5,978 bases of DNA from RUG191 sp045642225 (GTDB lineage Bacteria; Bacillota; Clostridia; Lachnospirales; Lachnospiraceae): assembly GCA_045642225.1 (NCBI GenBank), contig JAZUIN010000025.1:1-5978 (forward strand), written 5' to 3'. Position numbers and translations under genes: made by a program. A model generated the notes under the pieces. That model was not told the DNA's origin and ran no database searches. It worked only from the letters and a program-made list of their open reading frames with translations. The stretch's first letter is position 1. Every line of letters begins with the position of its first letter. This document shows, piece by piece, positions 1-4,536 of this stretch.

Positions 1-136
1 TTTTGGTTGCTTCATACGAAGCAATCTTATCGGCCAGCATAAGGTTATATATTTTCCGGCAGCACCCGAAGGTTTTAGTGAACATTTCTGCCTGTTTAGT
101 TGTAGGATATATGCGGTATCTAATAGCTTTATTCAT
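1..136 (-). CDS. tnpB: IS200/IS605-family TnpB (OrfB), N-terminal part, runs off window
   Basis: This partial gene starts at the ATG at 136-134 and stays open for 45 codons to the left window edge. Its N-terminus contains KAIRYRIYPTTKQ followed by FGCCRKIYNLMLADKIASYE. That matches the usual start of TnpB/OrfB proteins of IS200/IS605 elements: a basic strand with R-Y-R-hydrophobic-YP, then a Q, then an FG-x-x-R-x-hydrophobic-YN helix. Full-length TnpB proteins are RNA-guided DNA nucleases of about 350 to 450 residues with a RuvC-like core and a zinc ribbon; neither lies in the window, so I cannot tell whether the gene is intact. No SD precedes the ATG. The next ATG is codon 18, which would remove the conserved strand, so the first ATG is preferred. 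A perfect TATAAT ends only 6 nt upstream. No TnpA is visible nearby. Confidence 0.85.
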   Translation of the reverse strand, partial: MNKAIRYRIYPTTKQAEMFTKTFGCCRKIYNLMLADKIASYEATK

Positions 137-142
137 ACTATC

Positions 143-171
143 ATTATACCGAACATACGTTCTTATTGCAA
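143..171 (-). promoter_or_regulatory. Promoter of tnpB (-35 TTGCAA, 17 bp spacer, -10 TATAAT)
   Basis: On the minus strand, TTGCAA (171-166) is followed by exactly 17 bp and a perfect TATAAT (148-143). The -35 matches the sigma-A consensus at 4 of 6 bases. The expected transcription start is about 6-7 nt downstream, on or beside the A of the tnpB ATG at 136, which predicts a leaderless or nearly leaderless mRNA. Confidence 0.6.
150..163. promoter_or_regulatory. Putative LexA (SOS) box in the tnpB promoter
   Basis: The plus strand reads CGAACATACGTTCT. It fits the Bacillus/Gram-positive LexA (DinR) consensus CGAACRNRYGTTYC at every position except the last. It lies entirely inside the 17-bp spacer of the tnpB promoter, where bound repressor would block RNA polymerase. 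The match is seen directly; LexA control is inference. It could instead be a family-specific palindrome of the IS end. Confidence 0.5.
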
Positions 172-192
172 GTAAAAACCTTTATTTTAGGC

Positions 193-210
193 ACTTTTGC
201 AACTTTTGCA
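193..210. repeat. Tandem 9-bp repeat (ACTTTTGCA x2)
   Basis: Two adjacent exact copies of ACTTTTGCA lie about 25 bp upstream of the tnpB -35. The core TTGCA of each copy (with TTGCAA completed at 206-211) recurs in the -35 element at 166-171. It could be a protein-binding repeat, part of the IS left end, or chance in AT-rich DNA. Confidence 0.5.
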
Positions 211-247
211 ATTTATATTTATGGCATACACAAATGGAACGCTTTCA

Positions 248-270
248 TCTCGGCACTTGAAGAGCCGAGA
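248..270. repeat. Near-perfect palindrome after the lipoprotein gene
   Basis: TCTCGGC (248-254) pairs with GCCGAGA (264-270) around a 9-nt loop. The loop itself is nearly symmetric: CTT/AAG pairing after a single mismatch. It begins 25 nt after the lipoprotein stop codon, where an intrinsic terminator would be expected. However, the minus-strand bases that follow (ATGAAAGCG) contain no U-tract, so termination would be weak. The alternative is the subterminal hairpin of the IS200/IS605 left end, because such elements carry imperfect palindromes at their ends. Confidence 0.55.
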
Positions 271-295
271 ATTCCCGCTTGATTTCTTAAAAGCC

Positions 296-1540
296 TCACT
301 GCAAAGCTGTATTTTCCGTAATAATCTTTCCAAAATAATTACTGCCGTCATCAAAGGCATCATAATAGATGCTAAATGTACTGTTGTTATCATTCACTAT
401 TAGCATACAAGGCCAATAGTATGTATTATCCGTCAGCGTTTCCTCGTATCTTAGTACGTTTCCTTCTTTGTCAATCACAGTCAAATCCGGTCCGTAATAT
501 CCGCTAAGATACAGATTTCCATCTTTATCAAATGCCCACGTACCGGCGTATCCGGAAAACATGTCATTTTCCCATGTCTTCTCACCGGTTGCACCGTCAA
601 GAGCTACTATTTTGCCATTATCATGTATATATACCATTCCATCCCTTGCCGTTATATACGAGCCGCCGGATGTAAGTTCTGTCAACGGATTGTGCGCATC
701 GTATGACCAACACATCTCTCCGTTAGCATAAGCCTCTATGGAAAAATGTGCATCTGTGTTTTCCTGGCCTATCAAATCACGCTCATAATACATCATACCG
801 TCTGTTTTCTGCGAATAAAAAGCCACTTCACTGATACAGCAATCCTCATACTTTTTGCCGGTACATGCATCACTTATTACCATGACACAATCTGTGGCAA
901 GAATCGGGTCAAAATTAAATGTAAACTCCGCGTTCTCATCGTAATCATCTCCGAATTCCGTCTCTACAACAGAGCCATCCGAAAAATGAAATTCAAGTTT
1001 GGTAGGGCGTGAATTGTTCTCGAAGGTCTCTTTTGACTTTTGATACCCCGGACGTACTGTAATCTTAGTTATAGTAGTAGTACTACCGTCTTCGCCCAAA
1101 TGTATCCTTACCATTTCTCCAATTCCGTTGCCTTCCGCACCTTCGACAAAAGCAGTAGATACATCATGGTCAAAAAGGTTTATTGTACTGTATTTATCAT
1201 CTTCCTTCTCAATATCAAGTTGCGACGACGCATATGAGTTATTCACGAATACTTCCTCGTAGTCATCACTTATGACATTATATTTGAACAATTCTTCAGC
1301 TTTTTCACTTTGTGGCTCCGGTGTCTCAGCCACCGATTTTGTTACAATCGGTTGTTCTGCCGGTTCATCTTTTGTATTTTCATTCTTCTTTTCCGACTCC
1401 TCGTGATTTTGAGTGTTCTCTATATCTTCTTCAATCTCTTCTTCGGTCTGTAAATCGCCGTTTTCCTTTGAAAAATTGCACCCTGTCAGAACACAAATCA
1501 TCAGAGCAGTCGTAATAATCCAAAATAAATGCTTTTTCAT
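296..1540 (-). CDS. Surface lipoprotein: acidic linker, glycan-binding-like domain, PQQ-like beta-propeller segment
   Basis: This 414-residue protein should be exported and lipid-anchored. Residues 1-20 form a signal peptide (MKKHLFW, then a hydrophobic stretch) ending in the lipobox LTGC, with Cys21 as the lipidated residue. Residues 22-85 are a Glu/Lys/Asn/Pro-rich linker that would span the cell wall. Residues about 100-243 resemble the discoidin-like NADase-type glycan-binding domain of Firmicutes: ASSQL, DHDVSTAFVEG, GNGIGE, VRPGYQKS, and a closing GKKYEDCCISEVAFY. Residues about 270-414 contain a PQQ-like beta-propeller segment: IVALDGATGEKTWEN, then DKDGNLYLSGYYG and LTVIDKEGNVL. Too few blades are present for a closed propeller. 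A GAGGGAG site at 1555-1549 sits 8 nt before the ATG and fixes the start. A role in binding cell-surface or host glycans is inference; no catalytic residues are recognised. The base composition is clearly richer in GC than that of the genes to its right. Confidence 0.85.
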   Translation of the reverse strand: MKKHLFWIITTALMICVLTGCNFSKENGDLQTEEEIEEDIENTQNHEESEKKNENTKDEPAEQPIVTKSVAETPEPQSEKAEELFKYNVISDDYEEVFVNNSYASSQLDIEKEDDKYSTINLFDHDVSTAFVEGAEGNGIGEMVRIHLGEDGSTTTITKITVRPGYQKSKETFENNSRPTKLEFHFSDGSVVETEFGDDYDENAEFTFNFDPILATDCVMVISDACTGKKYEDCCISEVAFYSQKTDGMMYYERDLIGQENTDAHFSIEAYANGEMCWSYDAHNPLTELTSGGSYITARDGMVYIHDNGKIVALDGATGEKTWENDMFSGYAGTWAFDKDGNLYLSGYYGPDLTVIDKEGNVLRYEETLTDNTYYWPCMLIVNDNNSTFSIYYDAFDDGSNYFGKIITENTALQ

Positions 1541-1573
1541 AAACTTTTCTCCCTCGAAAATGTCAACTATTTA

Positions 1574-1602
1574 ATTATAACCCCAAAACCTCTTCGTCGC
1601 AT
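1574..1602 (-). promoter_or_regulatory. Candidate promoter of the lipoprotein gene
   Basis: A perfect TATAAT lies at 1579-1574 on the minus strand, giving a predicted start near 1567 and a leader of about 27 nt that contains the GAGGGAG site. The hexamer 17 bp upstream (ATGCGA, 1602-1597) matches the -35 consensus at only 3 of 6 bases, so activation or a weak promoter is likely. Confidence 0.4.
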
Positions 1603-1739
1603 CTGTATATTATCACGGCAACTCTCACCTCTTTTTGTACAAAATCATAATAAAATCCATACCTGCCAAAACTCCAAAGCATTTGTCATCCGAACCAAAA
1701 TTCTTTATCTTCAAATGTTACATATTTTATTGAAACCAT
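1575..1739 (-). pseudogene. Decayed GNAT-like acetyltransferase remnant
   Basis: An ATG at 1739 opens a reading frame of 17 codons beginning MVSIKYVTFEDKEFWF, then a TGA at 1688-1686. The same frame then stays open for 36 more codons to a TAA at 1577-1575. That later part ends with CDEEVLGL. The opening matches how a group of small GNAT N-acetyltransferases starts (an IKYVT-x-x-DKEFW type N-terminus), and DEEVLGL resembles the following beta-strand with a G-hydrophobic turn. The acetyl-CoA-binding motif is absent, so most of the gene has been lost. An excellent ribosome binding site, GGAGGAGG, remains just upstream. The assignment rests on my recognition of a short motif; the alternative is a chance 17-codon peptide or a leader peptide. 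Confidence 0.35.
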
Positions 1740-1740
1740 A

Positions 1741-1749
1741 TCCTCCTCC
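1741..1749 (-). promoter_or_regulatory. Strong ribosome binding site before the GNAT-like remnant
   Basis: GGAGGAGGA on the minus strand directly precedes the ATG at 1739. It is a better SD match than that of most intact genes in the window, which argues that a real gene once started here. Confidence 0.55.
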
Positions 1750-1790
1750 ACAAATTCTAATCTGTCGCTTTCCATTAGTAGACCGTTTTG

Positions 1791-1815
1791 TCAAAATAAT
1801 CTTATATTATTTTGA
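1791..1815. repeat. Perfect 10-bp inverted repeat at the end of the nucleotidyltransferase-like gene
   Basis: TCAAAATAAT (1791-1800) and ATTATTTTGA (1806-1815) are perfectly complementary around a 5-nt loop. The repeat includes the TAA stop of the upstream gene. Only two of ten pairs are GC, and the minus-strand sequence after the stem lacks a long U-tract, so it could be a weak bidirectional terminator or an operator. Confidence 0.55.
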
Positions 1816-2307
1816 TATATGAGCATTTAACCACTCAATCTTCTTGAAATCTTTATTGTTATTATTGTCATTTCTATAAGAGTCTTTTGAAGATGCATTA
1901 TATATAGCTAAAAATTGTCTCAAATTTGGTACACGAAATGTTATCTCATCATATGATTCAATTTTTAAATCTGTTTCATGAACACCTGCAAAATCATACA
2001 GTGAATTAATAGTTCCATATTGCACACAAATATTGTCCTTTTTAAATTCATGTTCATGAACATCAGTTATAATGTAGCCTAATTCTTCCATAACTGACTT
2101 AATTGATTCCCAATTATATATTCTAAGCTCATCCGGAGCTTCCCAACCTCTTGGATCACCAGGAACATGAATATCAATATCCTCAGGATTCCACTCCACT
2201 TTTGACACATATTCTAATCCAAGTGAACCCATTAACGTTGGAACAATACCAATCTTATTTAAATGCGAACATATATTTCTAAATTCACAAAATAACATAT
2301 TCATCAT
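1807..2307 (-). CDS. Small nucleotidyltransferase-fold protein
   Basis: This 166-residue soluble protein carries the signature of the DNA polymerase beta-like nucleotidyltransferase superfamily. G27-S28 is followed by 14 residues and then D43-I-D45-I-H-V, the usual metal-binding acidic pair on the second strand. Other apparently conserved stretches are HEHEF (84-88), a strand with YGTINSLYDFAGV (97-109), and a C-terminal helix YNASSKDSYRNDNNNNKD. I recall related proteins being listed as hypothetical or, probably wrongly, as phosphoribosylanthranilate isomerase; no TIM-barrel features are visible. The substrate is unknown; transfer of a nucleotide to a small molecule or protein is only a superfamily expectation. 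The start is uncertain: the protein opens MMNM, and AGGGGG (2314-2309) is 1 nt from the first ATG, 4 nt from the second (2304) and 10 nt from the third (2298). The second or third ATG may be the real start. Confidence 0.7.
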   Translation of the reverse strand: MMNMLFCEFRNICSHLNKIGIVPTLMGSLGLEYVSKVEWNPEDIDIHVPGDPRGWEAPDELRIYNWESIKSVMEELGYIITDVHEHEFKKDNICVQYGTINSLYDFAGVHETDLKIESYDEITFRVPNLRQFLAIYNASSKDSYRNDNNNNKDFKKIEWLNAHISK

Positions 2308-2340
2308 ACCCCCTAGCCCATATTCTCAAAATAATAGTAA

Positions 2341-2359
2341 CTACCGTATAAATCGGTAG
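2341..2359. repeat. Stem-loop between hydrolase and nucleotidyltransferase-like genes
   Basis: CTACCG (2341-2346) and CGGTAG (2354-2359) form a perfect 6-bp stem with a 7-nt AT loop. On the minus strand it lies 12 nt after the hydrolase stop and is followed by TTACTATTATTTTGAG, which is T-rich but broken. It could be a weak terminator or attenuator in the operon; as a strong terminator it is unconvincing. Confidence 0.5.
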
Positions 2360-2371
2360 CACATAAAAATT

Positions 2372-3205
2372 TTATAGACTCTCGACATATGATAAAAGTC
2401 TATCTAAGCTCCTATTTTGATCTCTCGTTTCCAAAAACATTCCCGCAGTATACCAGGAATGCGTATTTTTCTCATCTTCTACAGAATACAATTCACATTT
2501 ATTCCCTATCTCTGTAGCTTTCTTACAAAACATTTCAGCACATGAATAATCAATTAATCCATCATGTTTACTCTGTATTAGCAACATTGGGATATCACTC
2601 TTATCCATTAAATGACAGGGTTCGCCTTCATCTCTGTTGTATTCTTTCTCAAACAACTGATTTAAAAGCATTTTTACAGCTATAGTTGTCTTTGCTTTAA
2701 AACTGTATGGTCCACCTACTCCAATAAAACCTATGACCCCCGAAATATCAACACACATACGCTCACGAATAGCATTGTTATAAATAAGAATTGATGCAAG
2801 ATGCGCTCCTGCAGATGGTCCTGAAACAATAATCTTGTTAACAGCTATTTTTTTAGATTTCAAATAATCAATTGCTCTATTGTAGCCATTGCAAACATCT
2901 TCAATTTGACAAGGATATTTATACTTTGGTGATAACCGATAACCAATAGAAATAAATCTGTAACCACAAGAAGCCATAGTCTGACCAACAAAATCAAAAA
3001 ATTTAGGAGAACCTGCGTTCCATCCTCCACCATGAATCCAGACAAATACTTTATCGCTAATTCTTCTTAATGGTTCATAATATAAAAAATACTGATCTTT
3101 ATGTTCACCATAAGAAATATACTCAGGTTGCACCGCTTTCTTTACAGAAAACATTTTCATGTATAACCCAAAGTAACTAAAATTTTCTCTTAACGAATCA
3201 TTCAT
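2372..3205 (-). CDS. Alpha/beta hydrolase (esterase/lipase, HGGGW type)
   Basis: This 277-residue cytosolic enzyme has the landmarks of the HSL/BD-FAE/kynurenine-formamidase-like esterases. From the start at 3205 these are the oxyanion-hole motif H58-G-G-G-W62, the YRLSP strand end (89-93), and the nucleophile elbow G129-P-S131-A-G133. D215 in SKHDG and H249 in NTHSW complete the catalytic triad, so the enzyme should be active. No signal peptide or membrane segment is seen. It probably hydrolyses an ester or amide of a small molecule; the substrate cannot be read from the sequence. The frame is also open from an ATG at 3247 (14 more residues), but no SD stands before it. AGAGGT at 3216-3211 sits 5 nt before the ATG at 3205, so I chose that start. 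It lies 54 nt downstream of the broken acetyltransferase. Confidence 0.85.
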   Translation of the reverse strand: MNDSLRENFSYFGLYMKMFSVKKAVQPEYISYGEHKDQYFLYYEPLRRISDKVFVWIHGGGWNAGSPKFFDFVGQTMASCGYRFISIGYRLSPKYKYPCQIEDVCNGYNRAIDYLKSKKIAVNKIIVSGPSAGAHLASILIYNNAIRERMCVDISGVIGFIGVGGPYSFKAKTTIAVKMLLNQLFEKEYNRDEGEPCHLMDKSDIPMLLIQSKHDGLIDYSCAEMFCKKATEIGNKCELYSVEDEKNTHSWYTAGMFLETRDQNRSLDRLLSYVESL

Positions 3206-3210
3206 ATAAT

Positions 3211-3216
3211 ACCTCT
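3211..3216 (-). promoter_or_regulatory. Ribosome binding site that decides the hydrolase start
   Basis: AGAGGT on the minus strand lies 5 nt upstream of the ATG at 3205. The sequence before the alternative ATG at 3247 (CTCAATTTATA) has no SD. The site partly overlaps a small AT-rich hairpin (CTTATTT 3215-3221 with AAATAAG 3225-3231), which might modestly limit access. Confidence 0.6.
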
Positions 3217-3245
3217 TATTTACAAAATAAGAATTCTTTACCATC

Positions 3246-3251
3246 ATTATA
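3246..3251 (-). promoter_or_regulatory. Possible -10 element ahead of the hydrolase
   Basis: A perfect TATAAT on the minus strand overlaps the rejected upstream ATG and lies about 40 nt before the chosen start. No good -35 is found at 16-18 bp: the TTGGAT at 3277-3272 is 20 bp away. It could give the hydrolase an own promoter inside the operon, or be chance in AT-rich DNA. Confidence 0.25.
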
Positions 3252-3259
3252 AATTGAGA

Positions 3260-3838
3260 TTATTTATCTAAATCCAAATACCATATGAATTGAACTTCAT
3301 CCTTACAAACTTCCTCATGATAATATGCATACATATCAATTTTTGATAACAAAGCTCCCTGCTTATGATAAAACTTGCACGCAGGCACATTATTATTTTG
3401 ACATTCTATTATCATTTGCTTATAACCATCTGATTTTGCTTCTTGAATGCCCATGTCTAATAATTTCTGTCCTATTCCTTGATGCTTATATCTATCTATT
3501 ACTCTAATATCCCAAAGAATACATGCATCATCTCGACCAGAAAGCATATTCAATTCAGGGGTTCTTCCAGCAATAGTCATTGCTCCTATTGGTTTCTCAT
3601 CATCAAATGCCATATAGAAACGCTAATTTCTAATATCAAAATTTGCCTCATATTCGGTAGCACGCTCATACACACTTAAATCTTTTATATATGGTTCAAC
3701 CTCAACCTCATCAAAACTAAATCCACCTAGACCACTATCAATTCTTTTAATGTCATATATAGTATGAACATCCACATTCATCGGAATAGTATCGTAGATT
3801 TGAAAGCATGATTTGTCCATTTCCTTTATATAAATCAT
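3260..3838 (-). pseudogene. GNAT acetyltransferase (streptothricin-acetyltransferase-like) split by one in-frame amber codon
   Basis: Two pieces lie in exactly the same frame: 71 codons from the ATG at 3838, then TAG at 3625-3623, then RFY and 117 codons starting at an ATG at 3613 and ending at 3260. Together they make a 192-codon GNAT protein. The C-terminal piece holds the acetyl-CoA-binding motif around DIRVIDRYKHQGIGQKLL (110-127) and the NNNVPACKFYHKQGA motif (147-161), both typical of SatA/Sat4-like acetyltransferases. The N-terminal piece supplies the leading strands and helices. The amber codon occupies position 72; as I recall, relatives have Trp there (an NW-x-F pattern before the AF strand), so one G-to-A change from TGG would explain it. 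AGAGAGGT (3854-3847) is a good SD for the upstream ATG; no SD precedes the inner ATG. If the stop is real, a 71-residue fragment without the acetyl-CoA site is made, unless readthrough or restart occurs. Confidence 0.8.
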
Positions 3839-3855
3839 ATATTATTACCTCTCTC

Positions 3856-3871
3856 GCAAATTCAAATTTGC
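3856..3871. repeat. Short stem-loop between the cysteine-rich protein and the acetyltransferase
   Basis: GCAAAT (3856-3861) and ATTTGC (3866-3871) form a perfect 6-bp stem with a 4-nt loop, directly upstream of the SD of the acetyltransferase frame. No U-tract follows on the minus strand, so it is not a typical terminator. It may be an mRNA processing or translation-tuning structure. Confidence 0.45.
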
Positions 3872-3876
3872 TTATT

Positions 3877-4428
3877 TTATTGAATCGCTGTTTTTTTTAC
3901 CCTTATTCTACACTGCTGGCTGCCAAGCTTTACACTTTCTAATAACTCCACTTGAACTTCGCATTCAAATATATTTTCAAACATGCGCTTACTATACCCT
4001 AGCGTGCAATAGCACCATGTTTTTGACATTGGTTCAGCAATTCTCTTCACACAAGAACAATAACACTGTGGATAAATAAGATAATAATATGTTCCATCAT
4101 ATTCAAATGTAAATCCAAGATTCAGTTTATTGACCTTTTGAACAAATACTTCCTGATCGTCTTCCTTTTCATAAAGTGCTTTTATTCTTGCGCCTTTGCC
4201 ATGCTCTGGTCCACAGGCACAATCCATTCTTATCGACCTAATCAAATTCTCATCATAATTGTTATCAAGAAATTCACACATATCATTTGCCCATGCAAAC
4301 TTCTTATTAAAATCTGCAGATTTAGCAAGTGGATGTTCTGCAAAAAACTTTTCGGCAGCCTCTACCTCCCCATGTTTTTCCATACTTTCTAAAAATCTGA
4401 GTGCATGTGGATTATCATTTTTTGCCAT
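3877..4428 (-). CDS. Cysteine-rich DUF6144-like protein of unknown function
   Basis: This 183-residue protein is probably cytosolic, with no signal peptide or membrane segment. Its cysteines come in close clusters: C70-A-C72 in IRMDCACGPEHGKG, C122-Y-C-S-C126 in YPQCYCSCVKR, and C139-Y-C141 in KTWCYCTLGYSKRMFE. C156 and C173 lie in the final strands (FECEVQVELLESVKLGSQQC). This layout resembles clostridial proteins I recall as DUF6144, which share features with ATC-hydrolase-like proteins; the family name is from memory and less certain than the motif description. The pattern suggests a bound metal, either zinc or an iron-sulfur cluster, but the ligand is not known. The frame extends to a TTG at 4434, but GAGGA at 4442-4438 is only 3 nt from that TTG and 9 nt from the ATG at 4428, so I chose the ATG. 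An A8 run (3898-3891) lies a few codons before the stop and is a likely site of slippage. Confidence 0.7.
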   Translation of the reverse strand: MAKNDNPHALRFLESMEKHGEVEAAEKFFAEHPLAKSADFNKKFAWANDMCEFLDNNYDENLIRSIRMDCACGPEHGKGARIKALYEKEDDQEVFVQKVNKLNLGFTFEYDGTYYYLIYPQCYCSCVKRIAEPMSKTWCYCTLGYSKRMFENIFECEVQVELLESVKLGSQQCRIRVKKTAIQ

Positions 4429-4437
4429 ATACAAGAT

Positions 4438-4442
4438 TCCTC
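4438..4442 (-). promoter_or_regulatory. Ribosome binding site that decides the start of the cysteine-rich protein
   Basis: GAGGA on the minus strand has a 9-nt spacer to the ATG at 4428 but only 3 nt to the in-frame TTG at 4434, which favours the ATG. Confidence 0.55.
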
Positions 4443-4473
4443 ACTTTTCTTTCACAAATTTACTCTTACATCA

Positions 4474-4503
4474 TTAAACTACAACAATAACCTTAACTAT
4501 CAT
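4474..4503 (-). CDS. Possible 9-codon hydrophobic leader peptide
   Basis: In the 108-nt gap after yidC, an ATG at 4503 opens MIVKVIVVV and a TAA at 4476-4474. GAAAGG lies 6 nt upstream, a workable SD spacing; an in-frame ATG at 4509 would add two residues but is too close to that site. It could be a leader peptide for the downstream gene. No pause motif or alternative hairpins are clear, and so short a frame can arise by chance. Confidence 0.2.
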   Translation of the reverse strand: MIVKVIVVV

Positions 4504-4536
4504 AGTCATCCTTTCAATGCAAAAATGTGATTTATT

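Noticed and set aside
3..260. Open frame of 85 codons on the plus strand with hydrophobic stretches
   Set aside because: It lies opposite the clear TnpB N-terminus and its promoter, has no SD and shows no family resemblance.
1561..1566. Perfect TTGACA on the minus strand before the lipoprotein gene
   Set aside because: It is only 20 nt from the ATG, so no -10 can be fitted between it and the start codon.
1789..1794. TTGACA on the minus strand as -35 for the GNAT-like remnant
   Set aside because: No -10-like hexamer occurs at 16-18 bp, and the site overlaps the inverted repeat at 1791-1815.
2860..3045. Open frame of 61 codons on the minus strand within the hydrolase gene
   Set aside because: It is an out-of-frame overlap with the segment that encodes the HGGGW motif; no SD or homology is seen.
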